In this document: in pieces, positions 11,901 to 23,040 of the stretch
Numbering within the stretch: the first letter of the stretch is position 1
Layout: each line of letters begins with the position of its first letter
From: Lateolabrax maculatus
Taxonomy: Eukaryota; Chordata; Actinopteri; Acropomatiformes; Lateolabracidae
Assembly (NCBI GenBank): GCA_031216445.1
Contig: CM062218.1
Location: 15,236,501-15,300,500 of the forward strand
Length of the DNA: 64,000 bases
Direction of reading: 5' to 3'
Notes under the pieces: model-generated
What the model was told of the DNA's origin: nothing
Seen by the model: the letters and a program-made list of their open reading frames with translations, nothing else
The model's database searches: none
Translations under genes and position numbers: made by a program

Positions 11901-14429
11901 CCTATACTTTAATAAATTACCAAACCTGGTTTAAATATGAGTACTGAATATAACCAGATGTTTTGTGAACGATTTCATGTTGTAAGAGCTGGTCTCTATC
12001 AAGTTCAAATCCAAAATCTACCAAATCTTCTCAGTGCTTCAAAAAGATAAGTCCATTGTATGCGTTTGCGCCATGTCAAAGTCCATAATTATTGTCAACA
12101 GAATTAATTCAGTGTCACTGGGGGGCTTGCTTAACCGATGCAATCATTCATCTTCATTTGTCCTCTTATACAAGGTCTTTGAGATATCAGAGAGCTGGAT
12201 TTGGTCATGTGTAACATTCCTAGGGGCCATAATAACTCAGAGGGAATGTGCAGTTCAGATGAGAGGATGCAAACATATATAAGTTAAAACGAGAATGGCT
12301 CCACTGTGTTTATCTTTTGTAAAGAAATTACATGTACAACTCTGTGAGTTTAGAACAGCCTAAATAATCCTCAAAAAATTTGAGCATCATTATTAGGCCC
12401 ATTTCAAAGTAGATAATCTATATATATTTGATGTCCAATGTTTTATGGAAGTTAAAATGCTTTGTACAGTGCATCACATGTATACCTGTATATATTTTTT
12501 ATCTCCACTCAGAGATCCAAACAGACGCTGGGCCATCATTTCCAACAGCACCACCAAGGAATGGTCGGCGCCAACAACCCAGTGACCCCCATGGGTCACA
12601 TGATGGAGATGATGTCACAGCGTCATCAGGCACCTCCACTACAGCACCACCATCATCCTCATCATCATCCACAGCTTCCAGCTCCACCCATCACCTACCA
12701 ACAGCGATGCCATGCTCCCCCTCCGCAGCACCTGGGAAGCACCCACAGCCACCAGCTTCACCAGTCAGCGAATGTACCGCACGCTCAGGCTCACCGATCA
12801 CCGCCTTCCCACATGCACCAGGGCTCGCCTCCTGCAGCTCCCCTGTCTGTTCCAGCGCAGGTACGATGCTTTATGTTTACTGATCAACTCAATCGTGTCG
12901 AACACTCAACTTCACATTTCTGCATTCAGGCACGGTGCTGTTACTTTTAAAATGTTTGTTTTTTGTTTTTCAGTTATCACCAGTGGCACAGCAGATGCAT
13001 CACTCCCAGACATCCCAATCCCACCATGCAATGCAGCCGGGCGGTAGCTGCAGCAGTGGAAGCAGTGGTGGTGGTGGTGCCCGTCGCAGGAGGACGGCAG
13101 AGCAGGACCCTGACGAGCGCAGGCAAAAGTTTCTGGAACGAAACCGGGCTGCGGCCACCCGCTGCCGACAGAAGAGGAAAGTGTGGGTGTCATCGCTGGA
13201 GAAGAAAGCTGAAGAGCTGACGCATACAAACCTGCAGCTACAGGTGGGATACGCGCTGACAAGAACATACACAAGCACAATCTACACTTCAAGGATACTT
13301 ATACTTAGTATACTTCTCTGTGCTTTCAGAACGAGGTAACGTCATTGAGATCAGAGGTGGGTCAACTGAAGCAGATCCTGCTCACCCACAAGGACTGTCC
13401 TGTCACCGCCCGGCAGAGAGAGGCGCAGGGGTACCCCAGTGAGTAAAACGCCCTACCCTGCACCCCTTCTCTAGAAATCTCACCAGCTTTTCCAGACGCC
13501 TGACACCAATCATCTCCATCCACCAATGAGGGTATAATTCAGATACCGTATACCTTGTATGTGCACATAAGGGAATACTCCATGGTTCCATTTTGTCTTG
13601 TTATGACAAACCGACCCTCAGCACACACAAGGACCTTAAACTGTATCTTACAGAGCGCAACTAAACAGCACTTAAAGAGTAAAAACTCTGCGCCCCAGTC
13701 TCCAAATATGGGTACATGCACTTTTATTCCTATGGAGAGCCAATCAGGGGAAGCACTGCACTCTTAACTCTCCATTTAAGGGAATATATTTTTCATTGTC
13801 ATTTTCATACTCATTTAATGAACCAGACCTTGATGGTATTTGAAATACTCTGGAGTGCAATGCAATATTCTGGCATTGGCTATTGTGCCTTGCATGAAGC
13901 TAGCTTGGAACAAAATGCAGACCATGCCCATCTTGCACTCCAGACAGGCTAAAGTTAACAATTATTCAACAATAGTTGAACCTGCTTGTGGCCTAAAATG
14001 AAAGTTAGTGAGAAAATACTGCACCTTGTGGCTTAAATGAAAGCAGCCATTGTGTTTTAAGTGTTTAGCTTCAGAGAACAAAGATGGATGCAATATTGGC
14101 ATGTGTTTTATTCGTATATTTCTATTGTTGTCTTTTTACCTGTATTTGTTAAAATAAAAGAGATATTTTCCTTTAAGCTGAGCTGTAGTGGGTTTTCATT
14201 CATTCGCATGCATATGGTCACAAACCCCATTCACAGAATGGACAATCCACACAGGATCAGTGACTTTGATTGACAGCTGTCTCTGTGTCCAGCTGCAGGG
14301 GTGAGCCCAGGAGGAAGTCCCACCCCTGTAGGTCCTGGGTCTCATCTGCAGGCCATTCAACACAACAGCATCTCCACCTCCTCGACAGCTGGAGGCGAAA
14401 CAGGGCACGACCCCAAGCCTGGACGCTAA
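2001..14429 (+). CDS. creb5: CREB5 (cAMP-responsive element-binding protein 5), spliced
   Basis: Nuclear bZIP transcription factor of the ATF2/ATF7/CREB5 group, which binds CRE sites as a dimer. Exons: 1988-2054 (ATG 2001), 2577-2670, 4483-4592, 5045-5283, 8935-9061, 9362-9433, 12513-12860, 12974-13243, 13330-13438, 14293-14429. They join in frame to 519 aa (human CREB5 is 508). Residues C11, C16, H29 and H33 form the C2H2 finger. Residues 50-56 carry the paired TP sites that match ATF2 T69/T71, the MAP-kinase sites. The exon at 12513-12860 is rich in His, Pro and Gln. The basic region is about 397-417, followed by a zipper with Leu at 423, 430, 437, 444 and 451. The frame is open upstream of ATG 2001, which aligns with an internal Met of human CREB5, so an upstream exon outside the window probably supplies a longer N-terminus. 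A 10-residue segment of human CREB5 before the 12513 exon was not found. It lies tail-to-tail with tril, as in human. Confidence 0.93.
3255..3570. repeat. dispersed TAATCGAT-type repeat (family 2 copy)
   Basis: It shares the 'gaagatgtcacct.ggg', 'gataattttatag'-like, 'aaactggaaccagag' and 'gactgaaacaactaatta' blocks with the other family-2 copies in the window. It lies in a creb5 intron. Confidence 0.55.
6590..6780. repeat. dispersed teleost repeat (unclassified)
   Basis: A block beginning with text about a 'tgcctttatttgagag' motif and ending in a 'ggtcgaaccggggcac' motif resembles a repeat common in spiny-rayed fish genomes. The class is uncertain. Recognition is from memory of the family, not from an alignment. 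Confidence 0.45.
7666..8211. mobile_element. non-autonomous hAT-like DNA transposon (MITE)
   Basis: The two ends are perfect 14-bp inverted repeats, CAGTGTTGCCAGAT at 7666-7679 and its complement at 8198-8211. The flanking octamers cctccacc (7658-7665) and ccttcgcc (8212-8219) match at 6 of 8 positions, as expected for an aged 8-bp target-site duplication. An 8-bp duplication and a CAGTG start are typical of hAT elements. The 546-bp body has no transposase frame, so it depended on an autonomous relative. Confidence 0.72.
8253..8496. mobile_element. fold-back (long inverted repeat) element
   Basis: The left arm (about 8253-8333) and right arm (about 8413-8496) are imperfect reverse complements. 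Shared blocks include a 'gctcaca' start, 'aaaattacattt', 'cagaaacaatg' and 'taatcc'. The arms would form a stem of roughly 80 bp around an 80-nt loop. This is the structure of a fold-back MITE. It starts about 40 bp after the neighbouring hAT-like MITE. Confidence 0.6.
8888..8920. repeat. (TC)n tract at a creb5 acceptor
   Basis: A perfect CT run ends 12 bases before the acceptor AG at 8933-8934 and forms its pyrimidine-rich tract. Confidence 0.95.
9600..9960 (+). repeat. teleost dispersed repeat, family 1 (internal part)
   Basis: The 'taaatatgaagctac' block and the following 300 bp recur in reverse complement at about 24990-25310. A fragment of the 5' end of the same family is at about 60205-60290. 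The 86-codon frame at 9689-9949 is a translation of this repeat and not a gene. The element type is not determined here. Confidence 0.65.
10439..10500. repeat. (CA)n microsatellite
   Basis: Interrupted CA run in a creb5 intron. A shorter one lies at 10616-10633. Confidence 0.9.
11019..11058. repeat. (GGCT)n tetranucleotide microsatellite
   Basis: About ten imperfect GGCT/GGTT units in tandem, inside a creb5 intron. Confidence 0.9.
11138..11165. repeat. G-tract
   Basis: A nearly pure guanine run on the + strand, interrupted once by a T. It lies in a creb5 intron and is G-quadruplex capable. Confidence 0.9.
11511..11540. repeat. 10-bp unit repeated three times
   Basis: The unit tttgagacat occurs three times in perfect tandem inside a creb5 intron. 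Confidence 0.95.
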
Positions 14430-15156
14430 CCCTCACCGTATAGAGGAGCGGGGTGTGGGACTGGATGGCTTAATCCCATCAGACTGAATTATCTTTCTGT
14501 CATAACTACACTAAAGTCTCGCTCAGCTGTTGATCCATGTCTCTTTACATTGTAGATAAAATGCTGAACTGGATAGGTGAATTTATAAATCCATGTGAAC
14601 ACTGAGGTGTTTTTTAACATTATTATCATCATCATCTTTTCTGGTTGGAGAGGAGACCGGAACCACATACTGATACATTTCCGTAACAGGTGCAAAAATG
14701 GCCTTTTTCTGAAAGCCTTGTTTAAAACTGTGATGGTTACATGGCAACTGGATCCTGTGTTTTCTGTTCCCACCATGGCCTGCTACCCACTGACTATGCA
14801 CATACACAATCTTGACACATATTTTCAGAATCATTTGCTCTTATATCTTGCACTAATTAAAAAAAAAAAACAAAGCCTATATATTAGTTTTATATTTTTA
14901 ACTGAGCATCTGCAAGTCCACACCTTATGCCTTCTTTTTGATGCAGAAGCAGCTTGTCAAAACTATGTATTTTTCTACAAATAATTCATACTAAGACAAA
15001 AAATGTTTATTTTTAAGATTTCAAATCAAACCCACATCTGTCTTGGAAAGCCATTTTAAACATGATTGTACAGTTTTTTTCTTTCAGGCACTTTAAAACA
15101 ACCCTAAGACACTAAATAACTATGAACTGCACCTTTTGTCTCAGTCTCTGTCAGTA

Positions 15157-15162
15157 AATAAA
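15157..15162 (+). terminator. candidate creb5 polyadenylation signal
   Basis: Canonical AATAAA hexamer about 730 bp after the creb5 stop codon, followed by A- and T-rich sequence. Other sites could be used. Confidence 0.35.
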
Positions 15163-15531
15163 AAAACACTTATTCTGGTATTTCCTTGTGTTTTTTTTAA
15201 CATCCGTTTAAAATCTTTTAATAAGGTTGTGAGCAATGAGATTATAGTTATGAGTTTGTTTCTGTACATACAGTATGGTCTAGTCCGCCATCTAGTGACT
15301 GGTTTTGTTACTGGTTTTTGTTGACCATAATAACTGAGATGGTCAGCAAAGTAGATCAGTTTTCTGTTTGTTTTTTTTTTAAATATAATACACAAAGAAA
15401 ACGATATTTTGTCTTTTATTTGAACATTTAATGTCTTTGACTATATTTCCCATCAGTAAAGGAATGTTTCTCAAACTTAAGGACATAATTTTGTTACCAG
15501 CCGTAAATAACCGACCCTTTAGTGCAGAACA

Positions 15532-15575
15532 TTGAGATGTTTTTATGTCAAAAGCTTGACATAAAAACATCTCAA
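15532..15575. repeat. perfect 20-bp inverted repeat, 4-nt loop
   Basis: The left arm TTGAGATGTTTTTATGTCAA (15532-15551) and the right arm (15556-15575) are exact reverse complements around the loop AAGC. Perfection over 20 bp in non-coding DNA is unusual. See the findings. Confidence 0.95.
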
Positions 15576-16795
15576 CTGTCTGACGGTATGAAAATAATTT
15601 GGGTGCATGTAATTGTGCATGCATGTGTTGGTGTACATGTGTGTGTTTGTGCGTGTGTGTGTGATTTGGACCAAGTGTGGGAGGCACTCCACCCTGTCTG
15701 CTCAAACAAAGGGACTGCTTAACTATTGCCAGACCTCATCTTGACACGAATGCAAAGCATGGATGCACGCACACACTTTTTTCTCTAACATCCTATTGCT
15801 ATTATCCTCCCAACACTCACACATTGTTTAGGTCTCCCTCTATCGCACTAAATATATATCAGTTGCAGAGGAAAATGTCTCAGTAATTGCTCCATATTTG
15901 AACATACAAGAAATATATTATGTTACTGCTAATATTACCAGTCAATAGCAAATTACCTATTTTGATTTTTTTTTAAATGATGGTTATTTCTGAGCAGCCT
16001 GACCTGCCTGTCCTGCTCGACTGAGGCGTATGAATTCAAGGGGTTAACGCAAGTAATCTCATTAATATCTTATTTTCATAAATGTATAGAATACCCTTCA
16101 TATATTCCCCTATCTCTAGAAATATAATCCCCTTATGCTTTACATAATCAGTTTCTTATGTAAAATATATTTGAAAGCCACAGATACAGTAACATCTATT
16201 TATAGAGGAAAATCATCCATAACACTCAAATGACAAATCAGTCACATTGTTGGGGATTTTACTTCTTCATGTAATGCAAAATTATATATAAAAGTATAAA
16301 ACATGATAGATGTGATACAAATTTACAAAGTTGTTTTTTTCCCTGCCAACCAGCAGCCATCATTACACACTGTACAAATATGAGACAATATGATGTCTCT
16401 GAACTCAATATTAGCACCATAGTTGAAATCAGTGATCAATCATTCATGCGTGCACACTTGTGATCAAAACAAATCACACATTTAGAAATACTCGCAGGTG
16501 CAAGGAAATGAAAGAGGAAAGGCGCCAAGCAGGAAGAGGAAGTCAGAGGGATTGGTCTTCCTCTGGTGTCGGAAAAGGCACAGATGAGCTCAGCTGTTCT
16601 TTTGTCACTTTAAAGGTTTCCTTGTGGTCAAATGAAAAGCTAAAACACAAAATGGTGGGAATGTTGACTTGGTTTGCTGGCAGCCACAAACACACCCATG
16701 TTTTTAATGTGAGGCTAGACCAAATATTGCAGCACAAACCAATTCACATATCTTCCTGCTGTACAGTGTCATTTTTTTTTAGAGTTGTTACGGCT

Positions 16796-19285
16796 CTAGT
16801 CAGAGAATCTCTGCATGTCACTGTCTCTGCGAACACTGCTGTTGTCCATAAAGCGATCACAAGGGAACTCAATGAGGTCCCCTTCCTCCAGCGGTGCAAG
16901 TCGTGCTGGGCGGCTGCTTTGGTAGCTGGTGAAGTCGGCGGACACGGAGGCGGTCGTCATGGTGGGGCGAAACGGTCGCCTGGTGGAGTACATGTGCCGC
17001 ACGTGCACGGCCGACTTCCTCCTCTGCAGCCTCCTCTTCAGGCTTCGCCCCAGCCAGACTCCGCCGATGACGAGCAGCAGCACGGCGTTCCCGGCCAGCG
17101 TGGCCACCGTCACCAGCTGGAGGTCAGAGGTCAGCGCGCCTCCGCGGCCGAGCCCCTCCGGGAGTGTGACCAGCCCTGCGCAGTGGTCACGGGGTGCAAC
17201 TTGACACACGGACCCTCCGACCACTCCTTCCACGCACACCATGTAGGTCACGTCTGAGCTGAGCTCTCGCAGGGTCACAGAGCGGGCTGTGCCGCGGGTG
17301 TAAACATAGCGGGGGAAACGATCTTGAGTGCCAAATCGGTCAAACAGAATCCGGTAGTGGACCTCAGCGAGGCCTGGCCCAGGTCCCGGCGTGTAGCGGT
17401 GGTGATCCCTGGTGGTCCAGTAGACGCTGACAGTACTAGACGTCACTTGATCCACTGAAACGTTAGTGATGAAATGGCGGTTGAACACACACGGATCTGT
17501 GATTACAGGTAGAGCCTCCTCCTGATCTGACCTCAGAAGGTCGAACTTTCCCCCTGACTGGACCGGGGACGTGGTGGTGAGCTCTGTGTTCGGATCAGTG
17601 GTGTTGCAGTCCTGGTTTCCAGCGTGACTTGATGTGGAGATAGCTGGTGGATCAGTTCTGGGAGTGACATTTGACCTTCGTCTTCCTTTGGCACGTCTCC
17701 CATCTGGCTCTGCGGCGGGTCGTGACCCTGGGCCGAGCGACTTTTTCTTTGGTTTCTTTGAGGAAGAGGTTTCTGCCGCCTCTAGACCCCCTTGGTCTCC
17801 CTGTATCCCCACCTCCTCCTGTCCCTCTCTCTTCCTTTTCTCTCCCTCTTTCTTCATTATCACCCCACCCCTGTCCCCCTGTTTAAGATCTACAGCTTCT
17901 GTCTCCTCCGCCGGGCCTTCTTCACCTCTCTCCTCCTGCTGTATCGCATCTGTCGTCTCTTTCCCCTCCACCTTTACCAACACACCCCCACCCCGGCTCT
18001 CCTCCGGCCCGGCTTGGCTCCTACACAAGTGGGTCCAGTTCCCGGGGGGCTGCAGCTGGGAGCTGTTCACGTAGTCCAGATACTTCCCCCGCAGCGTTGC
18101 CGGCTGATGGCACTGCACAAAAACAGTCAACAGCTTGCCCTGAGAATGCGCAGCAGTCATCCACCTTTTCAGCTCCTCCAGGCGACAGTCGCACGTCCAG
18201 TTGTTGCCATGGAGATCCAGGTCGTAGAGCACGCTGTTGAGGGCAAAAATGTCCCCGGACAGGCTGGTGAGCATGTTGTTCTTCAGCTTCAGCACCCTCA
18301 GATGTTTAAGCCGGGAAAAGGCCAGGGAGTCGACGCTGGAAATCCGGTTGCGACTGAGGTCCAGCTCCTCGACGCGCTCCAGAGAGTCGAGGAGACCGGC
18401 GGGGATTTCCTCCAGCTCGTTGCCGTCAAGCAGAAGCTCTCTGAGGCTGGACAGCCCCCTCAGAGCCCCGCTGTCCAGGCGAGAGATTCTGTTGTTGCTC
18501 AGGGACAGCTTGGACAGCCTTTTCAGATTCTGGAAGACGTGGTTTCCGACGTACTGAATTTCATTTTCAGACAGAAGCAAAGTTGTCAAAGCTTTGAGCT
18601 GGGAGAAAGTGAGGGCATTGCGCACGGCTGACTGCTTGTTGTGGGCCAGGTTGAGAAAGCGCAGGTTGGTGAGTTTAGAGAAAGCGTTTCTGTGAATGTG
18701 CTGCAGCTTGTTGGATTCCAGATGGAGATAATGTAGACTGGTCAAACTTTTGAAAACAGAGTCCTGCAGAGTTTCTATTGAGTTGCCATCCAGACGCAGT
18801 TTAACAAGATTATCCAAACTGGCAAAGAGCTCCGCTGTGATTTTCTTAATGTCATTATTATTTCCATAAAGAATAGTCAATTTCTTCAGGGGCTGTAAAG
18901 TCCCGGCGGGTATATCTGATAAAAGATTATGTCCCAAGTACAGCTCTTCAAGCATGGAGAGTTTCTCAAATGCCTTTGGGTGAATAGTTTGTATTTGATT
19001 GTACTGTAAATTCAGCCTGGCGAGGTTACTGTACCGTGCGAAGTCGAGGGCGGAGATGTTCCCGATGAAGTTACCCCCGAGGCTGAGGATCAGCGCCTCC
19101 TCGGACCCCCGCGCGGCGGGCTCCGGCACGGCGCGCAGCCCGCGGTTGGTGCACATGAGGTGCTGCGGGCGCTGGCAGTCGCAGCGCTCCGGGCAAAGGC
19201 CTGTCGCCGGCGAGGAGGACGCGGAGCCGCCGAGCGACAGCAGGAGCACGGAGCACACGCTGGCGAGGAGAGCGGCGGCACCCAT
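16796..19285 (-). CDS. tril: TRIL, TLR4 interactor with leucine-rich repeats (single exon)
   Basis: Single-pass membrane protein that acts as a co-receptor with TLR4 and TLR3 in mammals. The frame gives 829 aa (human about 811). A hydrophobic signal peptide covers about 1-22. LRRNT cysteines CPERCDC lie at about 31-37, followed by about a dozen leucine-rich repeats to about 365 and an LRRCT with a WTCDCRL motif. A lysine- and glutamate-rich linker and a fibronectin-III-like domain (about 610-700) come next. A transmembrane helix spans about 722-746, and the cytoplasmic tail carries RHMYSTRRP and LIEFPCDRFM, which match human TRIL closely. I chose the ATG at 19285 because it directly precedes the signal peptide and has a G at -3 and G at +4. 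The frame is open to an ATG at 19399, which would add 38 charged residues ahead of the signal peptide. It is intronless, as in mammals. Teleost TLR4 is often missing, so the fish ligand may differ. Confidence 0.95.
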   Translation of the reverse strand: MGAAALLASVCSVLLLSLGGSASSSPATGLCPERCDCQRPQHLMCTNRGLRAVPEPAARGSEEALILSLGGNFIGNISALDFARYSNLARLNLQYNQIQTIHPKAFEKLSMLEELYLGHNLLSDIPAGTLQPLKKLTILYGNNNDIKKITAELFASLDNLVKLRLDGNSIETLQDSVFKSLTSLHYLHLESNKLQHIHRNAFSKLTNLRFLNLAHNKQSAVRNALTFSQLKALTTLLLSENEIQYVGNHVFQNLKRLSKLSLSNNRISRLDSGALRGLSSLRELLLDGNELEEIPAGLLDSLERVEELDLSRNRISSVDSLAFSRLKHLRVLKLKNNMLTSLSGDIFALNSVLYDLDLHGNNWTCDCRLEELKRWMTAAHSQGKLLTVFVQCHQPATLRGKYLDYVNSSQLQPPGNWTHLCRSQAGPEESRGGGVLVKVEGKETTDAIQQEERGEEGPAEETEAVDLKQGDRGGVIMKKEGEKRKREGQEEVGIQGDQGGLEAAETSSSKKPKKKSLGPGSRPAAEPDGRRAKGRRRSNVTPRTDPPAISTSSHAGNQDCNTTDPNTELTTTSPVQSGGKFDLLRSDQEEALPVITDPCVFNRHFITNVSVDQVTSSTVSVYWTTRDHHRYTPGPGPGLAEVHYRILFDRFGTQDRFPRYVYTRGTARSVTLRELSSDVTYMVCVEGVVGGSVCQVAPRDHCAGLVTLPEGLGRGGALTSDLQLVTVATLAGNAVLLLVIGGVWLGRSLKRRLQRRKSAVHVRHMYSTRRPFRPTMTTASVSADFTSYQSSRPARLAPLEEGDLIEFPCDRFMDNSSVRRDSDMQRFSD

Positions 19286-19399
19286 TCCCGCGGCGCGGCT
19301 GGCGCGGCCGGGGTCCGATGCGGCATTCGGCGTCGTGCGGCTCAGGCGCAGTGGGCCCCCTCCCCCCTCACGCGGGAGGTGGACCCGGCCATGGTGCAC

Positions 19400-19610
19400 T
19401 TGTCGCCCCGGAACGTGGAGAGGAGAGCGCGGCGCACGTCAAGGCATCGTCCACGGAGCAGATTGGTCTGTGCAGTGCGCTCGGATGCCGTCTGAGGAAG
19501 CGCTCGCCTCCCCGGCAAAGCCTCCATCCCCCCAAGTGGTCATCTGCTGCGAATTACAGAGTTCCGCAAAAAAAAAAAAAAAAAAACGCAGAGTTCAGGC
19601 GCAGAGCGTG

Positions 19611-19646
<36 letters not shown>

Positions 19647-20150
19647 GAAACTAAAGTAGCCCCTCCCCCGCAACTCTGCGACCCTGCCAAAAACAGATGT
19701 GCACAAGCCTTGACGCACGAGAGCCAGAGCTTTTGCGCGCGCAGGCAGGTAATCAAACACACTCACACACACACACACACGCACACGCACGCGCGCGAGT
19801 CTGTGAAGTGTGGGAGGGAGGGAGGGAGAGGGAGATTGAGGAACCCTTTGACCGAGTTTTTTTTTTTTTGCGCGCCCCCGCAGCCACCAGGGGTCTGAGA
19901 TCTGGATCGGATCCCTGGTATGGACAAAGCAGACAGGAAGATTTCCTTCCCACGGAACCCCAGGAGAACCCAGAAGTCTCGGATTCCCTCGCGGCAGGGT
20001 GCAGGCCGAGCAGAGTCACTCATAAAACAGGATTAACCAAAAGGCGTAAATTCATCTTGTCATTGCTTTTGATAAGATATGGAAAAATGATCATTGGCAA
20101 AGCAGCTGCAGCCTAGTGAACAGCTATGTAGTCTGCCAAGCCAGGGGACA
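19400..20150. promoter_or_regulatory. GC-rich 5' flank of tril with CA and A tracts
   Basis: The sequence upstream of the tril start is GC-rich and CpG-rich as far as about 19550. It then contains an A-run (19568-19586), a (CA)n run (19612-19642) and a CA/GC mixed run (about 19755-19797). The promoter is probably within this stretch, but no TATA box or clear start is visible. Long open frames here are by-products of base composition. Confidence 0.4.
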
Positions 20151-20565
20151 TGAAGTCTGAGCATTGCATACACAAAGTGAGTAAGTATAAGCTCCGATCA
20201 ACACATCAACAGCCCAGTCTGCACTCTGTACAGTAGGAACACCATCATCATGCAGCTTAACTGTAATTTACCATTCTCTCATTAACAAGCCCTGTGTTGC
20301 CGGGGCCATAAGGAGCACAGATGGTTCACATTTTCAGATGAGGAATTCGGGTCGTGAAGTGTGTGTTAAGACTGAGGAGGAGAGGTGCCAACTCCGAGTT
20401 AAAGATCTCCAACTTGAAATTTTGCAAAATGGCGAATGGTTTTCTGCAGTGAGGTTTATGTCCCGGTCCAGTTTGAAAAGCATGCACTGTTCACTGCCAA
20501 GACATCTGCACATGTATGGCACATGAGGTAGAGTGCTTACCCACTGACATACACGCAGTCAGTTA

Positions 20566-20925
20566 GATCGGTGGTTCCCAACCTTTTTTGTCTGATGTAC
20601 CTCCACAATCCTCAAGTACCCCTTTATCGACACCACCCATCTTGTTTCCCACCATTTTAAGTGGAAGATATTTAGCACAATTAATGATATAAAGTGGATA
20701 TTATCAGAATATGTTCTCATACAATTGAATAGTCAGTGTTTAGGTTGCTTTGGTCAAGTTTGCATCCATACTACTTGGAGTGGCAGAAGATGGATGTTTC
20801 AACCATTTATTCATACTGATAGCAAACCATTTAAACTGCTCATCCATTACTTTGAGATAACTTCTTCAACTCCCGTGCTCATTGAATAACTATTTTTCAG
20901 GCACTGTAAATTGCAACACAGGATT
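20566..20925. repeat. hAT-type dispersed repeat
   Basis: It begins with a 'gtggttcccaaccttttttg' motif, the typical end of a very widespread hAT-derived repeat in fish. A body with 'aagtaccccttt' and 'ggcactgtaaattgcaac' motifs follows. The 3' limit is approximate, and no transposase frame is present. Confidence 0.55.
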
Positions 20926-23040
20926 TTAAAGTCTATGTATAAAGATTTGTCAAACATGGGAAGAATAGGCAGTCATAAATCAGTCATGCACACAAAGTCA
21001 CACACACATTCAGGCACACGCACGTACAACTTCCCTTGAGAGCCAAGTGATGCAATGGTTTCCAGAGCCAAGCTAATTGATGACTGTTGTAGCTCCTTGC
21101 ATTTCCAGCACGGAGCAAAAGCCTCAAACCCTCCCTGATTGGCCTCGTTCTCATGCATATCTGTTGGCAGACATCATAGTCAGACATTATAGCTCTGTGT
21201 ATGAGTGAGTGTCTGTGAGACAGCGAGAAACACAACCCTTGGGGAAGCCCCCTCTCTCTGGGAGGTCATTTCCTGTCTGGCCTTTTTCTCCACAGTGTAC
21301 CCCAACCCCCTCTGTATCCCTGTCCTTCGAGTCTCTCTTTCCGTCTCTCTGAGGAACACACACATTGAGAAAACACTGTGTCTGATTTGGCCTCAGACAC
21401 AGTGGGACCAGTCCAATTGTTTTATGGCAGTCGCCTGGTCTGTGTCAGAGTCGAAAGGAATACACAAAAGATTTCATCAGCATAGATTGGCTTTCACTGT
21501 AGTCAAATTTGGAGGAGGATATGGGTAAAGGATTTATTCCCATGAAGTTTGGTGTGTAAATGAGATGGACAGATAACCTGTCTTGCTCTATAATCTTCAG
21601 AACAGATAGAATGAAAGATGGAAACAGGGTAAGAAAAGATAAAACAATCTGAAGGGGATCAGAGGGGGAGGGAAGAGAGTGCAATGTTAGACTGATGTAG
21701 ACAGAGATTGTTGTGGGGAAAAAAGTGTTCTGGAGTTGACCCAGATTCACAGAGAGTCTGGCACAATAGGCAGCATTGAGGAACGCATACAGAGCTGCCC
21801 GCCACTGTGCCTTCACACATTAAAAGCGGCTTACGGGGTTTCACTGGACCATCCTTTCATCACCTCTCCGTCCTCCCAGCGGGCCTCTCACTGTCCAGTC
21901 AACCGACCATATGACATTTCAGTCTCTCAGCAGAGAGAGAGAGAGAGAGAGAGTGTGTATGTATAGAGAAACCTAATTCCATCAGGGGGAATGAGAGTGA
22001 ATGGCTTGTATAGCTGTCTGCACCTGAGCACCCCTGTTTCATGAGCCTGACACATTCTGTGCCAGAGTTTGTGTGGAAAAGTATGTCTGCATGAAATAGA
22101 GAATATCCAGGTCAGTGCAGGTGAGTTTGTGTGTGCGTGTGCATGTAAATGAGCTGCTGCTGCAGCGTATGTAGGTCGTCCAGGGGTGTTACATTACTCC
22201 TGCACAGTCTTCAGGTGTTGAGCTTTTCTCTGAGCGAGGGAGAGAGACAGAGAGGGAGAGCAAGTGAGTGTGTGGAGGGAGGAATAAAGTCAGTTGCCAT
22301 TTTACCTGAGTGTGTAAATGTATCCACTTAATAATGCCCTCAAAAGTTCCACGATAGAACGAAAAAAGTGTCCATGGCATGCTCACTACTTTCTCTAATA
22401 ATCCCACAATGCAATGTGCCGCATTTTATAGATGCCAAAATGACTGTGGTCTTCGGTCAAATATTGTTTTTTTTATCCAGAACTTCAGTATATATAAATG
22501 CATTTAAAAGTACCACACACTTGCCTTACTAACTTGAGCTGAAAAATCTATTTATGTTTAAAAGAGGTCAAACGCTGCATCTTTCCATGCTGTGACAGAG
22601 AATGCACACAAGTAGGGATTTACTTCTAACAAATACTAGCACACGTATACACATAGGACTACAAAATCACCATAAACACAGTAGGTGATATTCTTTGAAG
22701 TGTTCATTTATCATGTATACCACACATACAGACCCCCAAAAATACTCCAGTATACCCACACAGGAGGGCTGAGAGTGTATGGGACTAAAGAACCTCACAC
22801 AAAGTCACAACTTGCGGGAAGTTGCGCTTGTGGAAACATGTGCATCCTATTGTATCTCAGAATGCAGGGATTTCAGCGGCTCACTTTTCCCTGTGGGCCT
22901 AACATGTATCTGAGAGACAATCCGTATGGGACACATCCTGGTAACTTAACACTGCATGAAAGTAGCACATATCTGGGGCTTATCATAGTAATCAGTGTAA
23001 AGGGTGGGCCGCAATGAAGATGAACAGCAGCTTTGTTCCT

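Larger units (their letters stand above)
14430..16795. other. convergent 3' ends of creb5 and tril
   Basis: The region between the creb5 stop (14429) and the tril stop (16796) must hold both 3' UTRs. A candidate creb5 polyadenylation signal AATAAA lies at 15157-15162. On the minus strand an AATAAA (plus-strand TTTATT, 15415-15420) is a possible but distant signal for tril. A perfect 20-bp inverted repeat lies at 15532-15575. I see no further coding exon. Confidence 0.55.

Noticed and set aside
16460..18631. Plus-strand frames of 265, 146 and 279 codons
   Set aside because: They are antisense shadows of the GC-rich tril coding exon, which is clearly read on the minus strand.
18999..19898. Plus-strand 299-codon frame and companions upstream of tril
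   Set aside because: Arg/Pro/His-Thr composition comes from CpG-rich sequence and CA runs, with no protein family features.
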